A stretch of DNA of 64,000 nt from Clostridiales bacterium (GTDB taxonomy: Bacteria; Bacillota; Clostridia; Christensenellales; Aristaeellaceae): NCBI GenBank assembly GCA_015056415.1, contig SVGJ01000003.1, positions 55,254-119,253 on the forward strand. The letters are read 5' to 3'. Positions 17,268-27,057 of the stretch are shown here, in pieces (within the stretch, counting starts at the first letter, position 1; every line of letters begins with the position of its first letter). The notes beneath the pieces are model-generated. The model made no database searches. It worked only from the letters and a program-made list of their open reading frames with translations, and had not been told where the DNA came from. The translations under genes were made by a program, and so were the position numbers.

Positions 17268-19412
17268 ATGAAAAAATGGATTTCACTGATGGCAGCGCTG
17301 CTGATGGCAGTGACGTCCATCTGTGCCCTGGCAGAGGACAGCGCTGACCTCCGGCATGAGGTGACGGGGGATGTCTCCACGCTGGATGTGGTGGAGGAGG
17401 CAGGGCTCTCGCAGGGCGAAGTGAACGAAGAGGGTACCGGCGCCACGCTGGGTACGGAGGTTTATCTTATCGTGGATCCGGATACAGCCAGCTATGTCAC
17501 CTTTTATGTAACGGACGAGCAGGGATACCCGATCAGCGGAGCGGCGATCTACATCACATATAATGGTGTGACGGAGCTCTACGGCGTCACGGATGAGAAC
17601 GGCCAATGCAGCATGTACCTGTTCCGGAACGTGGAATACGGCTACAGGGTGGAAAAGTCCGGCTATGAGACGGTTCGCGGCCGCTTTACTGCCGCCCAGG
17701 AAACAAGGGAGATCCGTGTGGTTTTGCGCAAGCTGCACACCTTGACGGTGGTGGTGGTGGATGGCGATACCCTGCAGCCCGGCGTTACGGTGCGGATCAA
17801 CGGCAAGAGCTATGTGACCGATGACGAGGGCCGGGTGCAGGTGCGCCTGCCCAATGGCGTATACAGCGTGACGGTCGTTACACCGGATGGTCGGCAGATC
17901 CCTGTGCGGGCCGTGGTGGATGGCGATACGGTGATCGTTGTGGATATCGCGGCGGGCGACGGCTTTCTGGTGTACAACAAGCTCTATGCGCCCGAGGATT
18001 ACGTGCTGACCAAGTATGCTTACGCGCAGGAGGATATCTCCCGGGCAGACGATGAGGATGATGCCGCCTTTGCCCAGCGTGTGGAGCGCTATCTGGCGGC
18101 ATACCCCAGCGTGATCCTGGTGGAAGCGCAGCCTGAACGGACGCAGCTTGCTTCCGGGGATCGGGATGTGCTCAACAGCGACGGTACGCCGCGGTACGCG
18201 CAGCGCAGCATGATGCCCATGGGCTCGCTGCTGCGTGCGTGGGAAGAAGAAGGCTTCACGCAGCTGGTGTTCACCAATGAAGATATGGGCATCGCGTTGA
18301 TGCTGCGGGATCTTCACTCAGCCAATATGACCAGGCTGTTTGCCCTGGTGGAGGCATTGAACAGCGGCGCCGCGGATCCGTGGCGCGCGGTAACGGATGA
18401 AGCGCAGCAGGCGCAGAACGATAAGCCCGATCTGGACTGGGACGAGATCGACGTATTGGCCATTGATTTTGATGCCATGCGGCCTTACACGTTCGATTTC
18501 GACCAGCAGACAGCCGGTGCGGAGTCCCTCGACGGCAGTGTGTTCACCAACACGCTGTTTGAGTTCCGTATCACCCCGATCCTGCCGGATGCGCTGCTGG
18601 ATATGGTGGTGGATGGCTTTGGCGAGGAGCCGGCCATGGAACGCGACAGCATTATGCTCGCGAACCACGATTATTATCTTGAGCAGCTGCGTCAGTGGCA
18701 GGCGGACGGCAAGCTGACGGATGACGAATGTGACGAGCTGTTCCACTATGTGACGGATGGCCAACTGAGCGAGCAGGAGATCAGCGAGCTTTGCCTGCGG
18801 GCGGAAGAAGGCACGCTGACGGCGAAGATGGTCGAATGGCTTGTGCAGGCGGCCGTGGACGGGAATATGTATCGCGCTTCCTGCTGGATCATTTGCGACG
18901 ATGTGCAGGTGGATATCACCGCGCTGCTGAACGGTATGCGCGTTGTGTGGAACGCGGATGAGCAGTATGCTGCGACCTACGAGGAGCAGCTCAGGCTGCT
19001 GGCGGAGCAGGAAGCGGCCGGCGCCGTGGAAGAATTGGCGGAAACCCATATGCGGCAGCTTGACGAAAGCACAAGAGCCGCGCTGCAGCAGCGGTATCAG
19101 CAGGGGGTTGTGGACAGCCGGAGCCTGCTGTTCGACGGGGAAGACAGCGTGCCCGGGGTGGCTTCGGGCCGGAGTGCCGTAACGGCGGTGCGTGCCTTGC
19201 CGCTGCCTCAGGATGAATTCCACGCGATCGTCAGCAGGAAAGTATTTGAGCGGCTTACGGTGGATGTGCGGCGGGAGACATTGACTTCCGACACGCAGGT
19301 GAAGCGCTGTCTGGCGAACGTTACCGCAGGAACCGCCACGCTGCGGGAGGCCTGCAGGCTGGTGGCGGATAGCTGCGTCAGCGGCCTGTATTGGCTGGAC
19401 GCGGCTGAATAA
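17268..19412 (+). CDS. Secreted protein with two carboxypeptidase-regulatory/Ig-like repeats and a long C-terminal region of unknown function
   Basis: Signal peptide MKKWISLMAALLMAVTSICALAE; VTDEQGYPISGAAIYI...GVTDENGQCSMYL and VVDGDTLQPGVTVRINGKSYVTDDEGRVQVRLPNG. Confidence 0.8.
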   Translation: MKKWISLMAALLMAVTSICALAEDSADLRHEVTGDVSTLDVVEEAGLSQGEVNEEGTGATLGTEVYLIVDPDTASYVTFYVTDEQGYPISGAAIYITYNGVTELYGVTDENGQCSMYLFRNVEYGYRVEKSGYETVRGRFTAAQETREIRVVLRKLHTLTVVVVDGDTLQPGVTVRINGKSYVTDDEGRVQVRLPNGVYSVTVVTPDGRQIPVRAVVDGDTVIVVDIAAGDGFLVYNKLYAPEDYVLTKYAYAQEDISRADDEDDAAFAQRVERYLAAYPSVILVEAQPERTQLASGDRDVLNSDGTPRYAQRSMMPMGSLLRAWEEEGFTQLVFTNEDMGIALMLRDLHSANMTRLFALVEALNSGAADPWRAVTDEAQQAQNDKPDLDWDEIDVLAIDFDAMRPYTFDFDQQTAGAESLDGSVFTNTLFEFRITPILPDALLDMVVDGFGEEPAMERDSIMLANHDYYLEQLRQWQADGKLTDDECDELFHYVTDGQLSEQEISELCLRAEEGTLTAKMVEWLVQAAVDGNMYRASCWIICDDVQVDITALLNGMRVVWNADEQYAATYEEQLRLLAEQEAAGAVEELAETHMRQLDESTRAALQQRYQQGVVDSRSLLFDGEDSVPGVASGRSAVTAVRALPLPQDEFHAIVSRKVFERLTVDVRRETLTSDTQVKRCLANVTAGTATLREACRLVADSCVSGLYWLDAAE

Positions 19413-19420
19413 GCGGCAAA

Positions 19421-19452
19421 ACAAAAAAGAGAGCAGATGCTCTCTTTTTTGT
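19421..19452. terminator. Bidirectional intrinsic terminator
   Basis: acaaaaaagagagc-agat-gctctcttttttgt between convergent genes. Confidence 0.85.
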
Positions 19453-20298
19453 TTATGCATTGGCGATGCGCAATAGGTGCTCCCGCGCGGCCACCGCGTT
19501 GGCAGGAACGGTGTTCTCCAGCGTCATGGGTATGCCGGGGTGCGCCTGGGCGAAGGCAATGAGCTTTGTATAGTCCATCAGGCCCGTGCCGCAGGCGACG
19601 GACCTGACATCCGCCGCGCCCTCTGCAAGCTGGTAGTCCTTCATGTGGAGGATCCGGATACGGTCGCCGAAAAGCTGGAAGGACTGCTCCACCAGCTCCT
19701 CCATGCGGGTATGGTTGCCCATATTCAGCAGGTTCACCGTGTCCAGGATGATCTGCAGGTTGGGGGAATCGATGGCGTCCAGCACTTTTCTCGCCCGCTT
19801 CGGGGTGGAGACGATGTGGCGGCAGACAGGCTCGATGGCAATGATGGCACCGGTCTCTGCGGCATAGTCCACCACGGGACGAAGTCGATCGATCAGCAGA
19901 TGCAGGCTTTCCTCGGTAAAGCATTCGGGGCAGGTCTTGTAGCCGGTGTTCGGCGCGCCGGTCTCGGTGCCGACAACGGTGGCGCCGATGGCTCTGGCGA
20001 AGCGCAGGTGCGCCTTGTAGCATTCCATGGTGTTGGCCAGCTCGGCTTCATCAGGGGTGGCCAGGTTCAGGTAGCAGCCCAGAACAGCGCATTCCATCTC
20101 ATATTTTTCCAGCAGGCTGCGGATCTCCCCGGCCAGGGCGTCCGTCATCAGGGCGGGAGCGTTCTTCATGGAGAAGCCGGGGATGGTCTTGCTCAGAGCG
20201 ATATGGGCGCAGCGGAAGCCCTGCTCGTGGGCGCTGCGCAGGTGCTCCTCCAGCGTGGAGCCGGTGGTGTCGTGCAGGCGGATGCCGATGTTCATCAT
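19453..20298 (-). CDS. Sugar phosphate isomerase/epimerase family (xylose isomerase-like TIM barrel)
   Basis: IEPVCRH..., LDTVNLLNMGNH, HMKDYQ, LENT. Confidence 0.75.
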   Translation of the reverse strand: MMNIGIRLHDTTGSTLEEHLRSAHEQGFRCAHIALSKTIPGFSMKNAPALMTDALAGEIRSLLEKYEMECAVLGCYLNLATPDEAELANTMECYKAHLRFARAIGATVVGTETGAPNTGYKTCPECFTEESLHLLIDRLRPVVDYAAETGAIIAIEPVCRHIVSTPKRARKVLDAIDSPNLQIILDTVNLLNMGNHTRMEELVEQSFQLFGDRIRILHMKDYQLAEGAADVRSVACGTGLMDYTKLIAFAQAHPGIPMTLENTVPANAVAAREHLLRIANA

Positions 20299-20358
20299 AC
20301 GTGCCTCCCGTGGATATCGTTGGCAACAGTATACCGCAGCGGCGCGGGTTTGGCAAGG

Positions 20359-21183
20359 TCAGCCGTGGCAGCGGGTCAGAAAGGCTTCGGCCTGGGCCAG
20401 GCTTTCCAGCGCGGCGTCGCGGAAAGCGTCCAGCTGGGGGATCTGCGATTCCCTGGGCAGGGCCAGGAAGTCCCGCAGGAGGCAGAGAATGCCCTCCAAT
20501 TGGGCGGTGGCCTCGTCAAAATCCTTTTCCCAGGTGATGCGGCGCAGGTCCTGCTGCACCTGCATGCGGTCGATGACGCGCTGTTTGTCGCGGGCTTCCT
20601 CGGCCCGGGCGGCACGGCGCAGCAGCTCCTTGATCCCCTCCAGCATGGCGGATACGCAGGGCTCGGCCATCAGGCGGGCGGCGGCGGTATCCTCGGGATC
20701 GCAGAAGGCGGCGTCGGCCCGGTCGAGCATGGGCTCCTTGGGATAGGGCAACCCCTCCCGGCGCAGTTCCTCCCGCACGGCCTCGATCATCTCAGGACGG
20801 TGCTTGAGCAGGGTGCGGTATTTGTTCTGGTAGCGCAGCATCCGGCTGTGGTCGCCACCGGCCATGTCCATCACGCAGGAGCGGACGGATACGCCCTGTC
20901 CACGGGCCATCAGCACCTGCCGGAGGAGCTGGTGGGTCTCCTCCGGGGTGAAGGCGGTGAAGGGCGTGGCGCGCAGATAGGCTGCATCGGGCTTCTGGCG
21001 CAGGCAGGCGTAGTAATAATTCCGGATGCTGTTGGGCTTGCGGCCCAGGTCACCGGAGAGAGACTCGAATACGCTGCGCAGGGGCTCGCCGGTGGCGGAG
21101 GCCTCCTTCACGGCGGTGAACAGGCGGGTGGTTTCATCTTCCTGCCATCCGGTGCGGCTGCGGGTCTTGAGCTGGTTCTCCAT
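20359..21183 (-). CDS. Myb/SANT-like DNA-binding protein, possible RsfA-like regulator
   Basis: N-terminal TGWQEDETTRLFTAVKEA...GRKPNSIRNYYYACLR. Confidence 0.5.
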   Translation of the reverse strand: MENQLKTRSRTGWQEDETTRLFTAVKEASATGEPLRSVFESLSGDLGRKPNSIRNYYYACLRQKPDAAYLRATPFTAFTPEETHQLLRQVLMARGQGVSVRSCVMDMAGGDHSRMLRYQNKYRTLLKHRPEMIEAVREELRREGLPYPKEPMLDRADAAFCDPEDTAAARLMAEPCVSAMLEGIKELLRRAARAEEARDKQRVIDRMQVQQDLRRITWEKDFDEATAQLEGILCLLRDFLALPRESQIPQLDAFRDAALESLAQAEAFLTRCHG

Positions 21184-21251
21184 CGATGAATGATCTCCCT
21201 TCGCGCTGGTTTGTCGTGTCTATGTTGCCCGGATGCTCGGAAACTATTCCG

Positions 21252-22319
21252 TCACAAAAGGGGCATGAGCGCCTCGGAAAGTCCGGTGCGGCCGTGGAAA
21301 AACTGCCATGCTGCGGCCTCCACATCCGCGGTGGGGATGTAGGCGCTGATCACCGTCAGGGACCGGGCGGCGGCTGTTTCCATCAGCGCTTCCGTGCCGG
21401 AAACGTACAGGCGCAGATCCTCGCGGACGGTGTGCAATCCTTGCTTGGAGAGCTTGCGCTGGCTCCCGGCGGATGTGAGATGGGTCAGCAGACTGGCGGC
21501 GGCTTCGTTGGCACCGGGAAACAGGCTGGCCAGCCAGACCTGATCGGTGATGACCTCGCTGGGGGCGAGCGCTCGGAAAGGAAATGTGCCGTTCAGGGCA
21601 GTGATCTGCCCGGTGGTCAGCAGGGCGGAAGTAGCCTGCCGTGCCTGAAAACGCCGGAAAACATCAGTTGCATCGGTGGTGGCGAAATCCTCAGTCAGGG
21701 GTGGACGCTCGGTCAGCAGGCTCCCCAGCGTGAACAGTCCGCAGCCCTTGGGGGCGATCAGCACAGCGCCTGCGGGAAGGCCTGGCGTGGCGGCGGCACC
21801 GGGAGAGACTGTGGCGGACGGTTTGCCCAGCAGCGTGGTTGGCGCAGGGGTTTCGGCCAGGTGAGGCTCAAGAACGCTGTCGATAGCAATGGCATAGCCG
21901 CCGTAGCACAGGGGCAGCCCGTATTGTTGCAGCTGCCACCGCCCGGCGCGCAGCAGCGGTTCGCGGACGCCGGAGACGTTGGTCAGGGGCACGAACAGCT
22001 CCTGCGGGGCGGTGATCACGCCAGGGGTATAGAGCAGCACGTCCGGCAAGATGGCGTCCTCGCGGAATATTTCCTGCGGCGTCACGGTACGCAGGAAGGT
22101 CATGGCGCCGGGATTCTCCTTTTCCCAGTCCTTGAGGCATTCACGCAGCCAGCTCTCTTCGCCCCCCACGGAGGAGCAGACCCAGATGCGGATCAGGCGG
22201 CGCTGCGCTGCCTGGGTGCCGGGCAGCGTCTCGCGGACAGGATGGGCGGCCAACGCCTGCCAGAGGATCACTACGGCGATCAGCAGAGCGGCTGCGCACA
22301 GCAATGGACGGTGTTTCAT
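21252..22319 (-). CDS. Extracellular solute-binding protein-like
   Basis: ATG at 22319, signal sequence MKHRPLLCAAALLIAVVILWQALA; IWVCSSVGGEESWLRECLKDWEKENPGAMTF...YGLPLCYGGYAIAID. Confidence 0.6.
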   Translation of the reverse strand: MKHRPLLCAAALLIAVVILWQALAAHPVRETLPGTQAAQRRLIRIWVCSSVGGEESWLRECLKDWEKENPGAMTFLRTVTPQEIFREDAILPDVLLYTPGVITAPQELFVPLTNVSGVREPLLRAGRWQLQQYGLPLCYGGYAIAIDSVLEPHLAETPAPTTLLGKPSATVSPGAAATPGLPAGAVLIAPKGCGLFTLGSLLTERPPLTEDFATTDATDVFRRFQARQATSALLTTGQITALNGTFPFRALAPSEVITDQVWLASLFPGANEAAASLLTHLTSAGSQRKLSKQGLHTVREDLRLYVSGTEALMETAAARSLTVISAYIPTADVEAAAWQFFHGRTGLSEALMPLL

Positions 22320-22461
22320 GCGGATGCTCCTTTCATATGGCCCATGTATATGAAAGACATTTGCGTTCCATGCAAGGACATAAACTGCCCCTTGCCAAAA
22401 GACAGGAAAACAATTATAATATTTGTAATTGGTTCCAGTAAAAATTGAAAGGATGATATCC

Positions 22462-24180
22462 ATGGACGTTCGTCAGGTCTATGAGCAGTGGCTGCGCGAT
22501 TTTGCGCAGGATGAGGATACCGTAAAGGATCTGCAGGCGATTGCCAACGATGAGAAGGAGATCGAGGATCGCTTCTATACCGAGCTGAGCTTCGGCACCG
22601 CTGGTATGCGCGGTGTGCTGGGCGCCGGCATGAACCGCATGAACCGCTATAATGTCCGCCGTGCCACCAAGGGCCTGGCGAAGTACCTGCTGCAGAAGCC
22701 CGAGGAAGCTGCCCGCGGCGTGGTGATCGCTTATGACAGCCGCCGCTTCTCTGCCGAGTTTGCCAAGGACACCGCTCTGGTGCTGGCCCAGGAGGGCGTG
22801 CCTGCCTTCCTGTTCGACGCGCTGCGTCCCGTGCCCGTACTGTCCTATGCGGTGCGCCACCTGAACGCCATTGCCGGCATTGTGATCACCGCTTCTCACA
22901 ATCCGCCCCAGTACAATGGCTACAAGGTCTACGGCGAGGACGGCGCCCAGGTCGGCCCCGAGGCTGCCGAGGGCATCACCCAGATCATCCGTGCCACCGC
23001 TTATACCGATTGCACCCTGATGGACGAGCAGGAAGCCCTCGACAAGGGCCTGCTGAAATACATCGGCAACAAGGAAGTGGACGACGATTATATCGCCCAG
23101 GTGAAGACCCTGTGCGTCCAGCCCGAAATGCTGGAGAAGATGGGCGCCGAGCTGTCCATCGTGTATACGCCTGTGCATGGCTCCGGCAATGTGCCGGTGC
23201 GCCGTATCCTGAAGGAGATCGGCATTTCCAATGTGTCTGTCGTCAAGGAGCAGGAGCTTCCCGATCCCGCCTTCTCCACCGTGAAGGTGCCCAACCCCGA
23301 GGAGCCCGATACCTTCAAGCTGGCCATCAAGCTGGCCGACGAAAAGGGCGCCAAGGTGATCTTCGCTACCGACCCCGACTGCGACCGCCTGGGCGTGGCC
23401 GTGAAGACCTCCGCCGGCGACTGGCAGCTGCTCACCGGCAACCAGATCGGCTGCGTGCTGCTGCACTATATTCTTTCCGCCAAGAAGAAGCAGGGCAAGC
23501 TGCCTTCCAACGGCGCGGCGGTGAAGTCCATCGTGTCCACCAGCCTTTCCAACAAGATCGCCGCCTCCTTCGGCGTGGATATGTTCGAGACGCTGACCGG
23601 CTTCAAGTTCATCGGCGAGAAGATCCAGCAGTTCCAGGATACCGGCAGCCACACCTTCCTCTTTGGCTTTGAGGAGAGCTACGGCTTCCTGTCCTCCACC
23701 TTCGTGCGCGACAAGGACGGCGTCAACGCCTCCATGCTGATCGCCGAAGTGGCCTGCGCCTGCGCTGCCCAGGGTATTACCCTGTATGATTATGTGCAGT
23801 CCATCTTCGCCGAGTACGGCTACTTTGTGGAGAAGGTCGTTTCCGTTACCCTGCCCGGCAAGGAAGGCCTGGGTCGCATGAAGGAAATCATGGCCGGCCT
23901 GCGCGCCAATCCGCCCGCTGAGCTTGCTGGCCTGAAGGTCACCGCCGTGCGCGATTACCTCAAGGGTACCCGCGTGTCCGGCGGCGTGGAAGAGCCCACC
24001 GGCCTGCCCACCTCCGACGTGCTGTACTTCGAATTGGAAGGCGGCAACTGGGTGTGCGTGCGTCCCTCCGGCACCGAGCCGAAGATCAAGCTCTACGTCA
24101 ACTCCAACGCCATGGATAAGGACGAGGCCAACAAGATCAACGCCGAACTGCGCGAAGCCAGCGAGGCACTTCTGGCATAA
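22462..24180 (+). CDS. Phosphoglucomutase/phosphomannomutase
   Basis: TASHNPPQYNGYKVY, FATDPDCDRLGVAV, GFEESYG, RPSGTEPKIKLY. Confidence 0.93.
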   Translation: MDVRQVYEQWLRDFAQDEDTVKDLQAIANDEKEIEDRFYTELSFGTAGMRGVLGAGMNRMNRYNVRRATKGLAKYLLQKPEEAARGVVIAYDSRRFSAEFAKDTALVLAQEGVPAFLFDALRPVPVLSYAVRHLNAIAGIVITASHNPPQYNGYKVYGEDGAQVGPEAAEGITQIIRATAYTDCTLMDEQEALDKGLLKYIGNKEVDDDYIAQVKTLCVQPEMLEKMGAELSIVYTPVHGSGNVPVRRILKEIGISNVSVVKEQELPDPAFSTVKVPNPEEPDTFKLAIKLADEKGAKVIFATDPDCDRLGVAVKTSAGDWQLLTGNQIGCVLLHYILSAKKKQGKLPSNGAAVKSIVSTSLSNKIAASFGVDMFETLTGFKFIGEKIQQFQDTGSHTFLFGFEESYGFLSSTFVRDKDGVNASMLIAEVACACAAQGITLYDYVQSIFAEYGYFVEKVVSVTLPGKEGLGRMKEIMAGLRANPPAELAGLKVTAVRDYLKGTRVSGGVEEPTGLPTSDVLYFELEGGNWVCVRPSGTEPKIKLYVNSNAMDKDEANKINAELREASEALLA

Positions 24181-24197
24181 GAGAAACCAGGCGAAAC

Positions 24198-24230
24198 AGG
24201 CAGGCATGGCATGCGCTGTGCCTGCCTTTC
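24198..24230 (+). terminator. Hairpin with weak T tract
   Basis: aggcaggca (24198-24206) / tgcctgcct (24219-24227) then ttc. Confidence 0.45.
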
Positions 24231-24255
24231 GCATTGACAGAAAGAAGGAACAGAT

Positions 24256-25284
24256 ATGGATAAGCAGACCTACATGATCGAGCAGCTCAAGGCGCTCACG
24301 GCGATCCCCAGCCCCACCGGCATGACCCGTCAGGCTACGGACTATCTCCTGGCGGAGCTCACCCGCCTGGGCTTCGCGCCCGAGCGTACCCCCAAGGGCG
24401 CAGTGCTGTGCTGCCTGGGCGGCGAGGGGCATCCGCTGGTGCTCAGCGCTCACGTGGATACCCTGGGCGCTATGGTGCGCGCCGTCAAGGGCAGCGGCGC
24501 CCTGCGCTACACTCAGCTGGGCGGCTACAATGACAACGCCATCGAGAACGAGAACGTTCGCATCCACACCCGTGGCGGCAAGGTATATTCCGGCACGGTG
24601 CAGTCAGTGAAGGCCAGTATGCATGTATGGGGCAACACGACCTCCGATACCCGCAGCGACGAATCCCTGGAGATCATCATCGACGAGGAGGTCTCCTGCA
24701 AGGCTGACGTGGAGAAGCTGGGCATCGGCGTGGGGGATTTCATCTCCTTCGATCCCCGTACGGTGGTGACGGAGAGCGGCTATATCAAGAGCCGCCACCT
24801 GGATGACAAGGCTTCCTCTGCCGTGCTGCTGGCTCTGGCACGGGAGGTCGCCGAGGGGCGTGTGGCACTGGGCCGCAAGGTGACGCTGCTGTTCACTGTG
24901 TATGAAGAGGTGGGCCACGGCGCATCCCCCCTGTACAAGCTGGAGGTGGAGGATCTGCTGGCGGTGGACATGGGCTGCGTGGGCGGCGACCTGACCTGCA
25001 GGGAGACCCAGGTGTCCATCTGCGCCAAGGACAGCGCCGGCCCATTTGATTTCGACTTCACCAACGAGCTCATCGCCCGGGCGAAGGAAGAGGGACTGGA
25101 CTACGCGGTGGACGTTTATCCCCGCTATTCCTCCGATACCGCCACGGCCCTGCGTGCCGGCATGGACGCCCGCTTCGCGCTGTGCGGGCAGGGTGTGTTC
25201 GCCTCCCACGGCTACGAGCGCACCCACATCAAGGGCATGACGGCCACCCTGGCGCTGGTTACCAGTGTGGCAGTCAAGGTATAA
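24256..25284 (+). CDS. M42 family metallopeptidase
   Basis: LSAHVDTLGAMV, HLDDKASSAVLLAL, YEEVGHGAS, SHGYERTHIKG. Confidence 0.9.
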   Translation: MDKQTYMIEQLKALTAIPSPTGMTRQATDYLLAELTRLGFAPERTPKGAVLCCLGGEGHPLVLSAHVDTLGAMVRAVKGSGALRYTQLGGYNDNAIENENVRIHTRGGKVYSGTVQSVKASMHVWGNTTSDTRSDESLEIIIDEEVSCKADVEKLGIGVGDFISFDPRTVVTESGYIKSRHLDDKASSAVLLALAREVAEGRVALGRKVTLLFTVYEEVGHGASPLYKLEVEDLLAVDMGCVGGDLTCRETQVSICAKDSAGPFDFDFTNELIARAKEEGLDYAVDVYPRYSSDTATALRAGMDARFALCGQGVFASHGYERTHIKGMTATLALVTSVAVKV

Positions 25285-25296
25285 ATCGGATACTTT

Positions 25297-25326
25297 GTCC
25301 GTCGCGGCAATGGCGACGGACTTTTT
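25297..25326 (+). terminator. Intrinsic terminator
   Basis: gtccgtcgc-ggcaatg-gcgacggac-ttttt. Confidence 0.85.
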
Positions 25327-25385
25327 ATGTGGCGCGACGCGCGCGGATATGTTACAATAAGCTGCATTGTAAAGGAGGCGGCGCT

Positions 25386-25940
25386 GTGAGCAATATCTAT
25401 TTTTTCTCCGGGCCCTGCGGCTGCGGAAAAACTACCCTGGCGAACGCTTACGCCAGGCAGCTGGTGAATCATGAGGGCCGCCGGCAGGTCTATGTGGTCC
25501 ATGGGGACGATTTCCACCAGGGCTTTGTGGAAACGGACGACAAAGGCGATTTCTTTGTGGACGGACAGGCCTCCGACGCCCTGGCCTGGGCGGAGATCCT
25601 GCGCTTCAACTGGGCCTGCATCATTGATGTGGCGGACAAGGCGCTTGACCGGGGCCTGGATGTGGTGATCGACTACGTGATCGAGGACGAGCTGCAGTTG
25701 GTGAAAGTCCTGGCGGAGAAGCACCGGGCCAGGCTGCATTATGTGGTGCTCACAGCCGACGCGGAAACCATCACCCGGCGGATCACACACCGGGGCGATG
25801 TGGACCTGATCCAGCGGGCGCTGTTCCTGAAAAACAAGCTGGAAAACCTGCCGGAGAACCAGGGGCACCTGTTCGATAACACCGGCATGGACGTGGCGCA
25901 GGAGTTGGCAGCGCTGGATATGCCCCGTTTTACGCTCTGA
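25386..25940 (+). CDS. P-loop kinase/AAA_33-like ATPase
   Basis: GTG start after AAAGGAGG; Walker A SGPCGCGKTTLA. Confidence 0.7.
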   Translation: MSNIYFFSGPCGCGKTTLANAYARQLVNHEGRRQVYVVHGDDFHQGFVETDDKGDFFVDGQASDALAWAEILRFNWACIIDVADKALDRGLDVVIDYVIEDELQLVKVLAEKHRARLHYVVLTADAETITRRITHRGDVDLIQRALFLKNKLENLPENQGHLFDNTGMDVAQELAALDMPRFTL

Positions 25941-26060
25941 TTTGGTAAACAATCTGTGAATTGCCGCCGTTCAGGGGCGGTGAAACGCCATGTGCGTATT
26001 TGCAAAATATCAGTCTTATGGTATAATAAAGTGATTTCCTGTGCGCAAGGAGGAACGGCA

Positions 26061-26999
26061 ATGTTTGGTAAGTTTATGCACAACTATTATTACGGCAAGA
26101 GCGGCAAGGGCGATTACACCAAGGAAGACCTGCCCACTACCCGCTGGCAGCTGTTTTGGGAGATGCTCCGGGTACGCCTGTCGAACCTGTGCCGGCTGAA
26201 CCTGATGTATATGGTGATCTGGCTGCCGGCGATAATCGTGCTGATGATAGGCGCGACGAGCATCTTCACCTCCCTGATCGGCGAGGATGGCGCCATTGTG
26301 GAAAATGCTCCCGCGCTGCTGCAGTCCATCATCCAGCTCACGCTGATCCTGCTGATCCCCTGCATTTTCATCACCGGTATCGCCACCCCCGGCGTGGCCT
26401 ATGTGACCCGCAACTGGAGCCGTGACGAGCACGCCTTCATCTGGTCTGATTTCAAGGACGCCGTGAAGGCCAACTGGAAGCAGGGACTGGTGGTCTCGCT
26501 GGTGACCTCCATCCTTCCGCTGGCGGTTTATACGGGCTGGGGCGTATACGGCGACATGGCGGAGAATTCCGCGGTGATGCTGGTTCCCCAGGTGCTGGTG
26601 CTGATGGTGGGCCTGCTGTGGTCCCTGGCGGTGACGTATATGTATCCGCTGATGGTGAGCTACGAGCTGAAGCTGAAGGACCTGATGCGCAATGCCTTCC
26701 TGCTGGCGGTGGCCCGCCTGCCCATGAGCGTGGGCATCCGCCTGCTGCACTGTGTGCCCGTGCTGATCGCTGTGGGACTGGCTTTCCTGGTGAATCCCAT
26801 CTACTGCATGATGGGCCTGTTCTTCTACTACGCGCTGTTTGGCTTCGCCTTCAGCCGGTTCATCACCGCCAGCTATACCAACGCGGTGTTCGATAAGTAC
26901 ATCAACAGCCAGATCGCAGGCGCTGTGGTCAACCGCGGCATGAATACCGAGGTGGACGACGAGGAAGACAACGAGGAAGAAGACCCGGAGCAGGAATAA
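26061..26999 (+). CDS. YesL/DUF624-like multi-pass membrane protein
   Basis: LNLMYMVIWLPAIIVLMIG and further TM segments; acidic C-terminal tail. Confidence 0.55.
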   Translation: MFGKFMHNYYYGKSGKGDYTKEDLPTTRWQLFWEMLRVRLSNLCRLNLMYMVIWLPAIIVLMIGATSIFTSLIGEDGAIVENAPALLQSIIQLTLILLIPCIFITGIATPGVAYVTRNWSRDEHAFIWSDFKDAVKANWKQGLVVSLVTSILPLAVYTGWGVYGDMAENSAVMLVPQVLVLMVGLLWSLAVTYMYPLMVSYELKLKDLMRNAFLLAVARLPMSVGIRLLHCVPVLIAVGLAFLVNPIYCMMGLFFYYALFGFAFSRFITASYTNAVFDKYINSQIAGAVVNRGMNTEVDDEEDNEEEDPEQE

Positions 27000-27057
27000 A
27001 TCCATCCGCCGCATGCGCAAACTATCCCCACATATGAAGAAAAGGGGGTGGCCGCGC

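Noticed and set aside
1074-19412. Classical WxL, SLH or sortase-pilus locus
   Set aside because: No W-x-L motifs, SLH repeats, LPxTG signals or sortase seen; resemblance to WxL loci is only in gene organisation
19477-21189. 570-aa + ORF antisense to the epimerase and SANT-like genes
   Set aside because: Glycine-rich shadow ORF, lies beyond the terminator at 19421-19452
22414-24567. 717-aa ORF antisense to phosphoglucomutase
   Set aside because: Overlaps a gene with all hallmark PGM motifs
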